From Polyangiaceae bacterium (lineage in GTDB: Bacteria > Myxococcota > Polyangia > Polyangiales > Polyangiaceae): DNA of 13,549 bases. The stretch is from positions 1 through 13,549 of the forward strand of contig JAICTU010000239.1 in NCBI GenBank assembly GCA_025936205.1, written 5' to 3'. A program made the position numbers and the translations under genes. Positions 6,511-13,549 of the stretch are shown piece after piece; position 1 is the first letter of the stretch, and the number at the start of each line of letters is the position of its first letter. The notes beneath the pieces were generated by a model. It had not been told where the DNA came from. It did no database searches and saw only the letters and a program-made list of their open reading frames with translations.

Positions 6511-8082
6511 ATGACTGCGATCGAAATCACGGGGAGTGCCATTGCCGAGAGTTCGGCGGTGTTGACGCGCGAAGCGCTCGAGTTTGTTGCCGGGCTGGTC
6601 GGGCGTTTCGAGCCGCGCCGGCAGGCTCTGCTCGAGCGGCGCAAGCGGCGCGATGCTCAGATTGCTTCGGGCGCGGCGTACGACTTTCTCGCCGAGACTG
6701 CGGCAGTGCGCTCCGGCGACTGGCAGGTGGCGGCGGCACCGCCTGATCTGGAGCGGCGCCATGTCGAGATCACCGGGCCCGTCGAGCCGAAGATGATCAT
6801 CAACGCGCTGAATTCCGGCGCGGACGTGTTCATGGCCGACTTCGAGGACTCGCTGTCCCCCACCTGGGCGAACGTGCTGCGCGGGCAGGCGGCCCTGAGC
6901 GCAGCGGTGCGCCGCTCGCTGGAGTTCCGCGCGCCAGATGGGCGCGTCTACCGGCAGAACGAGCGCGGCGCAACGCTGGTCGTGCGCCCGCGCGGCTGGC
7001 ACCTGACAGAGAAGCATGCCCGCGCTGCGGGCCAGCCCGTGTCGGCGAGCCTCTTCGACTTTGGCCTGTATTTCTTCCACAACGCGCGCGAGTTGGGTGC
7101 GCGCGGCAGCGGGCCTTACTTCTACCTGCCCAAGCTGGAGAGCCACCTCGAGGCTCGGCTCTGGAACGACGTGTTCAGCGCCGCGCAGGAGGCGCTCGGT
7201 GTGCCGCGCGGTTCGGTGCGCGCCACGGTCTTGATCGAGACGCTGCCGGCCGCCTTCGAGATGGAGGAGATCTTGTATGAGCTGCGCGAGCATGCCAGCG
7301 GACTGAACGCGGGCCGCTGGGACTACCTGTTCAGCACGATCAAGAAGCTGCGCGCACGTCCCGATCTGGCGATCGCCGACCGCGCTCAGCTCAGCATGAC
7401 CGTGCCGTTCATGCGCGCTTATACCGAGCGCCTGGTGCAGACGTGTCATCGCCGCGGCGCCCACGCGATGGGCGGCATGGCGCCCTTCATCCCCAGCCGC
7501 AAGAATCCGGAGATCAACGCGGCTGCCCTCGGCAAGGTGCAGGAAGACAAGCTGCGCGAGGTGCGAGATGGTTTCGATGGGACGTGGGTGGCTCACCCCG
7601 ACCTCGTGCCCACCGCGCGCGAGGTCTTCGACCGCGCCCTCGGCGCCGAGCCGCACCAGAAGTCGCGGCAGCGCTCCGACGTGTCGGTCAGCGCGGCGCA
7701 GCTTCAGGACATCCGTGTGCCCGGGGGCTCCGTGACGGAGCAAGGGCTACGCAACAACGTGAGCGTCAGCCTGCAGTATCTTGCGGCATGGTTTGCTGGC
7801 AACGGCGCCGTCGCCATCTTCAACTTGATGGAAGACGCTGCGACCGCCGAGATCTCGCGTGCGCAGCTCTGGTTCTGGCTGCACCGCGGCAGTCAACTGG
7901 ATGATGGCCGCGCGGTGACGGAACAGCTGTATCGGCAGATCCAGCGGGAAGAGCTGGCCAAGCTGGACGGGGCGCCCGCCAGCGATCAACTGGACGCGGC
8001 ACGCGCTTTGCTCGATGAGCTGGTTCTGTCCGATCAGTTCAGCGATTTCCTGACGCTTTCCGCTTACGAGCGCCTGCGCTGA
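6511..8082 (+). CDS. aceB: Malate synthase A
   Basis: A 523-aa protein of normal malate synthase A length. It condenses glyoxylate with acetyl-CoA to malate in the cytosol, the second glyoxylate-shunt reaction. Diagnostic blocks appear in order: [24 protein letters not shown] (R159 and R161), [75 protein letters not shown] and [14 protein letters not shown], with E441-D442 holding the likely catalytic Asp. The ATG at 6511 follows AGGAGG at 6500-6505. The gene is divergent from the reductase-ligase pair with a 163-nt shared upstream region, so common regulation is plausible. Isocitrate lyase, its usual partner, is not in the window. The neighbours instead suggest glyoxylate arising from oxalyl-CoA. 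Confidence 0.95.
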   Translation: MTAIEITGSAIAESSAVLTREALEFVAGLVGRFEPRRQALLERRKRRDAQIASGAAYDFLAETAAVRSGDWQVAAAPPDLERRHVEITGPVEPKMIINALNSGADVFMADFEDSLSPTWANVLRGQAALSAAVRRSLEFRAPDGRVYRQNERGATLVVRPRGWHLTEKHARAAGQPVSASLFDFGLYFFHNARELGARGSGPYFYLPKLESHLEARLWNDVFSAAQEALGVPRGSVRATVLIETLPAAFEMEEILYELREHASGLNAGRWDYLFSTIKKLRARPDLAIADRAQLSMTVPFMRAYTERLVQTCHRRGAHAMGGMAPFIPSRKNPEINAAALGKVQEDKLREVRDGFDGTWVAHPDLVPTAREVFDRALGAEPHQKSRQRSDVSVSAAQLQDIRVPGGSVTEQGLRNNVSVSLQYLAAWFAGNGAVAIFNLMEDAATAEISRAQLWFWLHRGSQLDDGRAVTEQLYRQIQREELAKLDGAPASDQLDAARALLDELVLSDQFSDFLTLSAYERLR

Positions 8083-8104
8083 ACCTGCAGCTACTGTGCA
8101 TTCG

Positions 8105-8116
8105 CGCTGATCAGCG
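8105..8116. repeat. 12-bp perfect palindrome downstream of malate synthase
   Basis: CGCTGATCAGCG is self-complementary over its whole length, 22 nt after the malate synthase stop. It has no loop or T-run and so is a poor terminator. It might be a binding site or chance. Confidence 0.35.
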
Positions 8117-8165
8117 AGCGACGACGCAGCGCGTACTGTTGCATCGATGGTTCAGCTGAGCTCAG

Positions 8166-8183
8166 GCGCGTGACGATACGCGC
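8166..8183. promoter_or_regulatory. Inverted repeat just upstream of the FHA gene promoter
   Basis: GCGCGT (8166-8171) and ACGCGC (8178-8183) form a 6-bp inverted repeat with a 6-nt spacer, ending 6 nt before the -35 box. The position suits an activator or other regulator, but the GC-rich context makes chance matches likely. Confidence 0.35.
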
Positions 8184-8189
8184 GATGTG

Positions 8190-8218
8190 TTGACAGCGCC
8201 GCGTCCGTCACATACAAT
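8190..8218 (+). promoter_or_regulatory. Near-consensus sigma-70 promoter of the FHA-AgmX/PglI gene
   Basis: TTGACA at 8190-8195 (6 of 6 consensus) and TACAAT at 8213-8218 (5 of 6) are separated by exactly 17 nt. Transcription would begin near 8225, giving a leader of about 145 nt before the ATG at 8371. It stands out because no other promoter in the window is this clear. Confidence 0.75.
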
Positions 8219-8240
8219 CATGCGGTAAAGTTATTGTGAC
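8207..8240. promoter_or_regulatory. GTCACA/TGTGAC inverted repeat flanking the -10 box and start site
   Basis: GTCACA at 8207-8212 directly precedes the -10 box, and its reverse complement TGTGAC lies at 8235-8240, so the arms bracket the -10 element and the expected start site with 22 nt between them. This is a plausible repressor operator. The half-site order is opposite to a CRP site (TGTGA then TCACA). Confidence 0.35.
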
Positions 8241-8370
8241 TGCGGATATGTAGGCGGACCGCGTTGCGCGCGAGTCCTGCCATCCCGCGGGCGAAAACGG
8301 CCCGAATCCGTGCGCCACTGATCGCGGCAGTGGCGGAGGAGGCCCGGCAGGGCCAGGAGGTCTCGAGTCC

Positions 8371-10257
8371 ATGCTCAAACCCAGCATCACATTCGTCATT
8401 TGTCGGCGAGGAAGAGTTCTGCGTCGGGAAACGTATTGCCGCGGGGTGATCCGAGTGGGTCGCCACCGCAGCAATCAGCTTCAAATCGAGGACGATGCCG
8501 TAGCGAAGAGGCACGCGGTGATCGAGTTGAGCGCGGAGCGCGCCACGCTGATCGATCTAGCAGCGGAGCCTGGCGTGCGCGTGAACGGGCACTGGATCGA
8601 CGAGGCGGTGCTGGCCATCGGTGACCGCATCCAGATCGGCGCGACCGAGATCGTCGTCGAGGAGATCGGCATGCGCGAAGCCGATGCGCCGGCATCGTTG
8701 CTGGAGGCAGGCGTTGCAGCTGGGGAAAGGGTCGTGGAGGCCATCGCCGAAGGACTGCCGCGCGTGAGCGAGCTGCCCGCGCCGCCCGCTTACACCTATG
8801 CCATGCTGCGCAGCGGCCCCGCGATCCGCTCCGAAGATGTGGAGCTGACGCACGTGCTCTCCGCCGAGGTCAGCATCCTGTGGGGAGAAAACGTGCTGCA
8901 TGTGGCGCACCTGGCCGCGGGCCAAGCCTTCTGTGTGGGCGATCAGCACAACCCACCCTGCGACTTCTCGATCCCCCGCGAGAAGCTCGGTGTCGCGCGC
9001 ATGCCGCTGGTGATCAGCAAGGGCTCGCGTTTTGCGCTGCTGATCGCGCCGCACGCGGTCGGTCAGGTGGTGGCGCCCGGCGGCGCGGTTCGCCCCCTGG
9101 ACGAGGTGCGCGCGAGCGGGGAGGCGAGCGCGCTGCTGCCCGGGGCTCGAGAGCTAGTGCTCGAGCTGGGGACACGCGCGGAGCTGCGCTTCGGAGATAT
9201 CGTGTTCCGGATTGCGGCCGTGCGAGCGGGTAAGCCCGTGGGGCATGGTCTGGCGGCTGGCTTCGACACGGCGGCACTGCCGTACTTCGCGCTGTCTGCC
9301 CTGTCGTTCGGTGGCCTGCTCTCGTCGATGGCGTTCCTGGTGCCGCAGCTCGCGCTCCTCTCCGACGAAGAGTCGGATGAAGATCGACTCTACTTGCTGC
9401 AGGCGTACCTCTCCGCCGCGGCGGAGCGCGAGCAGCAGCACACCGCGGGCGCGGCTCAGTCGGCTACTCCGGCCGAGGGAGCCAGTGGAGCAGCTGCCGT
9501 CGGGCAGGAAGGTGCGCTGGGCAAGGTGGATGCGCCCAGGGCCAAAAGAGGCGGTCTGCACCTCGAGGGCGAGGCGCCTCGCGAGGAGCGACACCTGTCG
9601 GGCGGCGAAGACATCAAGGACTTCGTCAATGAAGGCATGGTTGGGATGCTCGCCACTCGAGACACCTCCGATCTTCCCAACCTGTGGCCCTCGGAGCCCT
9701 CCCGCGGCAGTGACGCGGACAGCACGCTCGCTCCGTTCTGGTCGACCGGTGTCGGCGATAGCCTCGGCACCGGTCTGGGCACGACCGGCACGGGTGAACA
9801 CGGCGGAGGACGAACCAACAGCATCGGCATGGGCAACGGCTTCGACGTGTTCGGGCCCGGCGGCGGCAAGCCGGGCGGCGAGGCGATCGCGCTCTCGCTC
9901 GGGCGCACCACTCGGGGCCATCGCACCAGCGTGCCGCGCTTGCGCGAAGGTGTCTCGCAGATCAGCGGCCGCTTACCGCCTGACACCATCCAGCGCGTGA
10001 TCCGTCAGAACCATCCGCGCTTTCGCGGCTGCTACGAGAAGGGCCTGATGACCAACCCCAGCCTGGCGGGCCGCGTCGGGGTACGCTTTGTCATCGGGCG
10101 CGACGGGCGCGTGACGAACGTCGCCGATGGTGGCTCCGACTTGCCGGATCCGTCGGTGGTGAGCTGCGTGTCGCGCGCGTTCTACGACATCAGCTTTCCG
10201 AAGCCGGAAGGCGGCATCGTCACCGTCGTGTATCCGATCTCGTTCCAACCGGAGTGA
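8371..10257 (+). CDS. FHA-domain protein with AgmX/PglI-type C-terminal domain
   Basis: A 628-aa modular protein. Residues about 26-92 form an FHA phosphothreonine-binding domain, with G30-R31, S34-N35, KRHAVIE (46-52) and VNG near 71. Residues about 155-290 form a beta-rich region. A hydrophobic segment at about 303-330 is the likely membrane span, followed by an acidic stretch (SDEESDED). A long Ala/Gly/Glu-rich linker (about 345-500, with a GTGLGTTGTG stretch) leads to the C-terminal domain at 535-628, which has the AgmX/PglI pattern with two conserved cysteines, C554 (FRGCYEKG) and C599 (VVSCVSRAF). Related proteins in myxobacteria are connected with adventurous gliding motility, and the tail resembles TonB-like energy-transducing ends. 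No signal peptide is visible, so the FHA end is probably cytoplasmic and the tail periplasmic. AGGAGG at 8355-8360 precedes the ATG by 10 nt. It appears to be a single-gene unit. Its exact role is unknown. Confidence 0.85.
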   Translation: MLKPSITFVICRRGRVLRRETYCRGVIRVGRHRSNQLQIEDDAVAKRHAVIELSAERATLIDLAAEPGVRVNGHWIDEAVLAIGDRIQIGATEIVVEEIGMREADAPASLLEAGVAAGERVVEAIAEGLPRVSELPAPPAYTYAMLRSGPAIRSEDVELTHVLSAEVSILWGENVLHVAHLAAGQAFCVGDQHNPPCDFSIPREKLGVARMPLVISKGSRFALLIAPHAVGQVVAPGGAVRPLDEVRASGEASALLPGARELVLELGTRAELRFGDIVFRIAAVRAGKPVGHGLAAGFDTAALPYFALSALSFGGLLSSMAFLVPQLALLSDEESDEDRLYLLQAYLSAAAEREQQHTAGAAQSATPAEGASGAAAVGQEGALGKVDAPRAKRGGLHLEGEAPREERHLSGGEDIKDFVNEGMVGMLATRDTSDLPNLWPSEPSRGSDADSTLAPFWSTGVGDSLGTGLGTTGTGEHGGGRTNSIGMGNGFDVFGPGGGKPGGEAIALSLGRTTRGHRTSVPRLREGVSQISGRLPPDTIQRVIRQNHPRFRGCYEKGLMTNPSLAGRVGVRFVIGRDGRVTNVADGGSDLPDPSVVSCVSRAFYDISFPKPEGGIVTVVYPISFQPE

Positions 10258-10293
10258 GAGCGGCGCACTCGCGAGTCAAACAGGGATGCTTCT

Positions 10294-10345
10294 GCCCCTT
10301 GGGACCATGCGCCGAGTGAGGGCGGCGCGCTGGTGCCCAAGGGGC
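10294..10345. terminator. Long hairpin between convergent genes, likely bidirectional terminator
   Basis: GCCCCTTGGG (10294-10303) pairs perfectly with CCCAAGGGGC (10336-10345). After a one-base bulge, ACCA (10304-10307) pairs with TGGT (10331-10334), and inside these GCGCCG (10309-10314) pairs with CGGCGC (10323-10328), leaving an 8-nt loop. It sits 36 nt after the FHA gene stop and 23 nt beyond the kinase stop on the other strand. Neither side has a clear T-run, so termination strength is uncertain. Confidence 0.65.
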
Positions 10346-10368
10346 TGGGCCTCGCGGGCTCCTCTACA

Positions 10369-11784
10369 CTATGGAGCCGCCGTGTCCGCGCTGTCTACGC
10401 CTGATGTTCGAAAATGTTCGCGGCTGGAGCTGCGGGCGAGCTCGGGCAAGAGGTTGGGCAAGCGCACTTGTACCTCCGTACCTTGTCCCACCTCGCTCTT
10501 CACCTCGATCTCTCCGCCGTGCGCGTTGACGATCCGCCGCACCAGCGCCAGGCCCATACCTACGCCGCCCGTCTTGCGCGTTCGGCTGCGATCCGCGCGG
10601 AAGAAGGGGGTGAAGATGTGTGGTAGGTCCGCGGCGTCGATCCCCATGCCGTGATCGATCACGCTGATGACGGCGCGCTCGCCCTGACGAAACACGCGTA
10701 AAGTCACGGTGCTACGCGGCTCGGAGTACTTGCGCGAGTTGTCCACCAGGTTGTCGATTACGCGCCGCAGCAGCGCGCCGTCGCCGATGATCAGGGGCAG
10801 ATCGTCGGCCAGCTCCAGCTCCAGCCGTTCGCTCGGATATACGACCTGAAAGCGCGTCAGCGCGGCGAGCGCCAGCTCGGTCAGGTTCACGTGATCTCGC
10901 CGCAGGGGCAGCCCGCCGGGCGCCGAAGAACCCAGATCGAGGCGTGCGGCCGCCAGCACGTCCTCCACCAGGCGTTCCAGATCTCCCCAGTCGGTGCTGA
11001 TGTTGGCCAGCGCTTCGCGCGACGCCTCCGCATCGCCGTCGGCGGCCAGGTCGAGCGCCACGCGGATCCGGGCCAGGGGTGTGCGCAGCTCATGTGAGAC
11101 GTTGGCCAAGAGCTCGCGCTGGCTCTGGAGCAGGGCCGTGATGCGATCCGCCATGTCGTCGAAAGCGTTGGCCACGGCGCCCAGCTCGTCGCGGCGACCG
11201 AGCCGCGCACGCGCGTCGAGCTGACCGCTGCCGAAGGCGCGCGCCACGCCGGCCAGCTTGCGCAGCGGCCGCCCCAGGGAACGAGCGAACAGCAGCGAGG
11301 CGGTGAAGACCAGCGAGAGGATGGTCAGCGCCAGGATGAACTGGCGCGAGAAGCGGCTGCGAAACTCGAAGCGATCCGTGATCACGTACGCAACCAGCTC
11401 GCCCGACTCGTGAATGCCGACGGCCAGCGTGTCCGGACGGGGGCCCGGCAAGAAGCTGCGTACGGGCAACCGGGCCACCTGGTCGCCAGGCAACGGAGCC
11501 GGGACCACAGCGTGGTTGCTGGCGATCAGCTCGCCCTGGGGGCTGAACAGCGTCGTGTGGATGCCGAGCTCCACGCGCAGCCATTCCATGGTGTCGCGCA
11601 GGGCGGCGGGGTTCTTGCGGTCGAAGGCCACGTGCTGGGCGGCGAAGACCTCCCACCCGCCCACACCCAGCCTGCCCGGGGGCTCGATCAAGTAGTCACG
11701 GGAGACGGAAAAGCCGAGCCAGGCCGTGAGTAGTTGTACCAGCGCCAGCAGGTAGATGCTGACCACCAGCCGAGTCGGCTTCAT
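10369..11784 (-). CDS. Sensor histidine kinase (HAMP, HisKA, HATPase)
   Basis: A 471-aa inner-membrane kinase partnered with the upstream response regulator. TM1 spans about residues 6-26, the periplasmic sensor about 27-147, TM2 about 148-168 and HAMP about 168-221. The dimerisation/phosphoacceptor box is ANVSHELRTPLARI with H231. The ATP-binding domain has an N box around N345-N349 (VIDNLVDNSRKYSE), G1 DHGMG (377-381), an F box HIFTPFFRAD and G2 GGVGMGLAL (406-414). All catalytic motifs are intact. The ATG overlaps the regulator's stop by 4 nt (ATGA), indicating coupled translation. The periplasmic sensor region has no motif I recognise, so the stimulus is unknown. A Ser/Arg-rich tail of about 25 residues follows the kinase domain. 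Confidence 0.92.
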   Translation of the reverse strand: MKPTRLVVSIYLLALVQLLTAWLGFSVSRDYLIEPPGRLGVGGWEVFAAQHVAFDRKNPAALRDTMEWLRVELGIHTTLFSPQGELIASNHAVVPAPLPGDQVARLPVRSFLPGPRPDTLAVGIHESGELVAYVITDRFEFRSRFSRQFILALTILSLVFTASLLFARSLGRPLRKLAGVARAFGSGQLDARARLGRRDELGAVANAFDDMADRITALLQSQRELLANVSHELRTPLARIRVALDLAADGDAEASREALANISTDWGDLERLVEDVLAAARLDLGSSAPGGLPLRRDHVNLTELALAALTRFQVVYPSERLELELADDLPLIIGDGALLRRVIDNLVDNSRKYSEPRSTVTLRVFRQGERAVISVIDHGMGIDAADLPHIFTPFFRADRSRTRKTGGVGMGLALVRRIVNAHGGEIEVKSEVGQGTEVQVRLPNLLPELARSSSREHFRTSGVDSADTAAP

Positions 11785-12524
11785 TCGTCTCCGTCGGTGG
11801 CCAGCATGTAGCCCGTGCCGCGGATCGTCTTGAGCATGCTGGGTCGGCGCGGGTCATCACCGAGCTTCTGGCGCAGGCGCGAGATGTGGCCGTCGATCGA
11901 GCGATCGAAGACAGCGTCCGCCTCGCGGTTGGCGAGCGCCAGCAGCTGGTCGCGCGTGAGCACGCGTCCGGCGCGCTCCACCAGCGCGCGCAGCAGAGTG
12001 AACTCATAGCCCGTGAGCTGCAGCGGTTTGCCGTCGATACTGGCGCGCAAGCTGCCCGGGTCGACCTCGATACGGCCCGCGCGCATCGGGCGCGCCTTCG
12101 GCCCTGCGCGCCCGCGCGCGCGCCGCACCTGGGCGCGCACGCGAGCCAGCAGCTCGCGGGAGGAGAAAGGCTTGACCACGTAGTCGTCGGCGCCAATTTC
12201 GAGCCCCAGGACGCGGTCGGCCTCGTCCGCGCGGGCCGTGACGATGATGATGGGCACGTCGATCTTGGAGCGCAGGTTGCGGCAGACCTCGATGCCGTCG
12301 CAGCCGGGCAGCATCAGATCGAGCAGCACCAGGTCGAAATGGCCCTGACTCCCGACGCGGATCGCGGCCCGCCCGTCAGCGACGCAGGTGACGCGCAGAC
12401 CCGATTGCTCGAGGTAGCGCGCGGTGAGCTGAGCCAGGCGCTCGTCGTCCTCCACCATCAGGAGCTGGATCACCGGCTCGGCAGCGAGGTTCTCCTCTTC
12501 CGCGTGCCCGTTCGACATGGACAT
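11781..12524 (-). CDS. OmpR-family response regulator
   Basis: With the ATG at 12524 the protein is 247 aa, usual for the family after a short N-terminal tail (MSMSNGHAEEENLAAE). The receiver domain has the acidic pair in MVEDDE (about residues 25-27), phosphoacceptor D69 in VLLDLMLPG, T96 and K118 (VVKPFSS). After a basic linker of about 20 residues (RRARGRAGPKAR) comes a winged-helix DNA-binding domain with LTGYEFTLLRALVERAGRVLTRDQLL, DRSIDGHISRLRQKLGDD and TIRGTGYML. The frame stays open upstream to an ATG at 12677, but that 51-residue addition is Cys/Arg-rich with no homology and is probably not translated. No good ribosome site precedes either choice, and a second ATG lies at 12518. It overlaps the kinase gene by 4 nt. 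Targets are unknown, and autoregulation is possible. Confidence 0.92.
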   Translation of the reverse strand: MSMSNGHAEEENLAAEPVIQLLMVEDDERLAQLTARYLEQSGLRVTCVADGRAAIRVGSQGHFDLVLLDLMLPGCDGIEVCRNLRSKIDVPIIIVTARADEADRVLGLEIGADDYVVKPFSSRELLARVRAQVRRARGRAGPKARPMRAGRIEVDPGSLRASIDGKPLQLTGYEFTLLRALVERAGRVLTRDQLLALANREADAVFDRSIDGHISRLRQKLGDDPRRPSMLKTIRGTGYMLATDGDE

Positions 12525-12625
12525 GCAGATGACATAGATCCGCCGCCGCGCGCGAGCCAGACACGGCTGCCAATTTCGGAGAAAACCCTCGAATTTTCGC
12601 GCCTTACCGTGACACGGGCCAGTCC

Positions 12626-12641
12626 GCACACTTCTGCACAC
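12626..12641 (-). promoter_or_regulatory. Possible response-regulator binding site: direct repeats one helical turn apart
   Basis: In the 171-nt gap upstream of the regulator, GCACAC occurs at 12626-12631 and 12636-12641, exactly 10 bp apart. On the regulator's coding strand it reads GTGTGC-N4-GTGTGC. OmpR/PhoB-type regulators bind such direct repeats, so autoregulation is possible. It lies about 100 nt before the chosen start, and I could not fit a clear -10/-35 pair beside it. Confidence 0.3.
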
Positions 12642-12695
12642 GCGGCGCAGAGGGCGCGCACATGCGCAGGGCAACATGCCGCGCCGGGGTGTTTC

Positions 12696-13549
12696 TCACT
12701 TCGGCGGCGTGAAAGCCCAGCTACTCACGTCGGAGGTGACGCCGGCATCCCCCTCGCAGGGTCCGCAGGCGAGCAAGGACCCGCAGCTGTGCGCCCCGCA
12801 GTACCCGCTGTAAAACGAGGCGTTACAGGCCTCCTCACCCGCGCCAAACAGGTCCGCCGGGACCGTGCAAGAGGCCGTCTCATGCGCAGTCACGCTGGCA
12901 AGGGCGACGGTGACATCGTGTTTGCCGGCGACCGCAGGGGAACAGTAACCCAGCAGGTAGGAGCGTTTCGGATATTCGAGCACGCGTTGCGCCACGCGAT
13001 CGAATGCGTCAGCCCAATCCGGTTGGGTAGGGGCGAGAAAGGAGCCCTGAGGCCCGATCCGCGTGAGATCGGTGTCATCAATTTCGTTGCTGATGCCCAC
13101 CGAGATCGCGTTGAGGCGCGTCGCAATCGGCTGGAGCGTGACGCCCGAGCTATCTCTGCCATCTGTGACCGTCACCAGCGTGCCCGTCGTGACGACACCG
13201 AAGTCGGTTTGCTGGGCATAGAGCTGCATGGCTTTGTCCAGCTCGGTCATGCCGAAGTTCACGGCGCCAAACAGGTTGGTACCGCCCGGATCCACGATGC
13301 CTGCAGGGTTCGCCTGGATGGCGTCCAACGCTGCGACGACCTGTGAGATATCTCGCGTGAAGTTGACGACGCGTTGCACGGTGCGGCCGAACACGAGCAA
13401 AGACATGTCGACGGGGGGAGCTCCCTGGCCGGGCGTCAGTGCCGCCACTGTCTTTTTCAGCTGGGAAATGACCGCGACCAGCGTGCTCTGATCCCGTTGC
13501 AGCGAGCCCGACAGATCGACGGCAATGGTGATGAACTGTTCGACGTCGC
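12696..13549 (-). CDS. VWA-domain protein with Cys-rich tail, partial (5' end beyond window)
   Basis: The frame is open to the right edge, so the N-terminus is missing. 283 residues are visible, starting DVEQFITIAVDLSGSLQ. This is a von Willebrand factor A domain with a complete metal-ion site: DLSGS near the visible start, the Thr of GGTNLFGA and the Asp of VTVTDGRD. The C-terminal part carries eight cysteines (GYCSP, ASCTV, EEACN, GYCGAHSC, LACGPC), suggesting disulfides and thus an extracytoplasmic location. A signal or lipoprotein peptide would be in the missing part. Such VWA proteins are common in myxobacteria, with roles in adhesion or protein binding usually unproven. A GTG at 13448 is only an internal codon, because the VWA motif lies upstream of it. 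It is separated from the response regulator by 171 nt and is probably a separate unit. Confidence 0.85.
   Translation of the reverse strand, partial: DVEQFITIAVDLSGSLQRDQSTLVAVISQLKKTVAALTPGQGAPPVDMSLLVFGRTVQRVVNFTRDISQVVAALDAIQANPAGIVDPGGTNLFGAVNFGMTELDKAMQLYAQQTDFGVVTTGTLVTVTDGRDSSGVTLQPIATRLNAISVGISNEIDDTDLTRIGPQGSFLAPTQPDWADAFDRVAQRVLEYPKRSYLLGYCSPAVAGKHDVTVALASVTAHETASCTVPADLFGAGEEACNASFYSGYCGAHSCGSLLACGPCEGDAGVTSDVSSWAFTPPK

Noticed and set aside
6361..7743. A 460-codon open frame antisense to malate synthase
   Set aside because: Malate synthase on the plus strand is unambiguous, and the antisense translation has no family features.
8207..8240. A CRP/FNR-type site at the FHA gene promoter
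   Set aside because: The half-sites are in the opposite order (GTCACA first, TGTGAC second) and 22 nt apart, not TGTGA-N6-TCACA.
12525..12677. A 51-residue N-terminal extension of the response regulator starting at the ATG at 12677
   Set aside because: It is Arg/Cys-rich, unlike any receiver domain start, and lacks a ribosome site. The family normally begins shortly before the MVEDDE motif.
11886..13346. A 486-codon plus-strand open frame across the response regulator, the gap and the VWA gene
   Set aside because: It spans two well-supported minus-strand genes and the gap between them. Its translation is compositionally biased with no motif.

Overview
The window looks like chromosomal DNA of a high-GC myxobacterium or close relative. 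The composition is strongly G+C-rich with G/C-ending codons. One protein joins an FHA domain to an AgmX/PglI-type C-terminal domain, a combination typical of myxobacteria, and there is a serine palmitoyltransferase-like enzyme and a Cys-rich VWA protein. Family-level assignment (for example Polyangiales) is a guess. I saw no tRNA, rRNA, CRISPR array, insertion sequence or phage gene.

Layout. (1) 123-2985, plus strand: a two-gene operon of an alpha-oxoamine synthase resembling serine palmitoyltransferase, with an unusual Asn/Gly-rich N-terminal extension, and a GNAT-fold acyltransferase of the family that I believe contains bacterial ceramide synthase. The genes are 1 nt apart and together suggest the first two steps of sphingolipid synthesis. 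A GC hairpin with a UUCG loop follows. (2) 2986-3536: a largely empty intergenic stretch, then a small single-membrane-span protein (3537-3746). (3) 3758-8082: a divergent metabolic cluster. On the minus strand a PanE/ApbA-family reductase is followed by an AMP-forming ligase that closely matches oxalyl-CoA synthetases (AAE3/Pcs60). On the plus strand lies malate synthase A. Read together they spell a possible route from oxalate through oxalyl-CoA and glyoxylate to malate. This is the most interesting inference in the window. (4) 8083-10257: a near-consensus sigma-70 promoter with inverted repeats around it, driving the FHA-AgmX/PglI protein. (5) 10258-10368: a long hairpin between convergent genes, probably a bidirectional terminator. 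(6) 10369-12524, minus strand: an OmpR-type response regulator and its histidine kinase, overlapping by 4 nt (ATGA). (7) 12696-13549, minus strand: the C-terminal part of a VWA-domain protein that runs off the right edge.

Functional reading. The left operon would supply sphingoid bases and N-acylate them for the envelope. The centre would let the cell convert a C2 dicarboxylate or glyoxylate into C4 acids. The FHA-AgmX/PglI protein, the two-component pair and the VWA protein look like envelope and signalling functions with no visible link to the metabolic genes. Assignments rest on motif recognition by eye. No database search was run.
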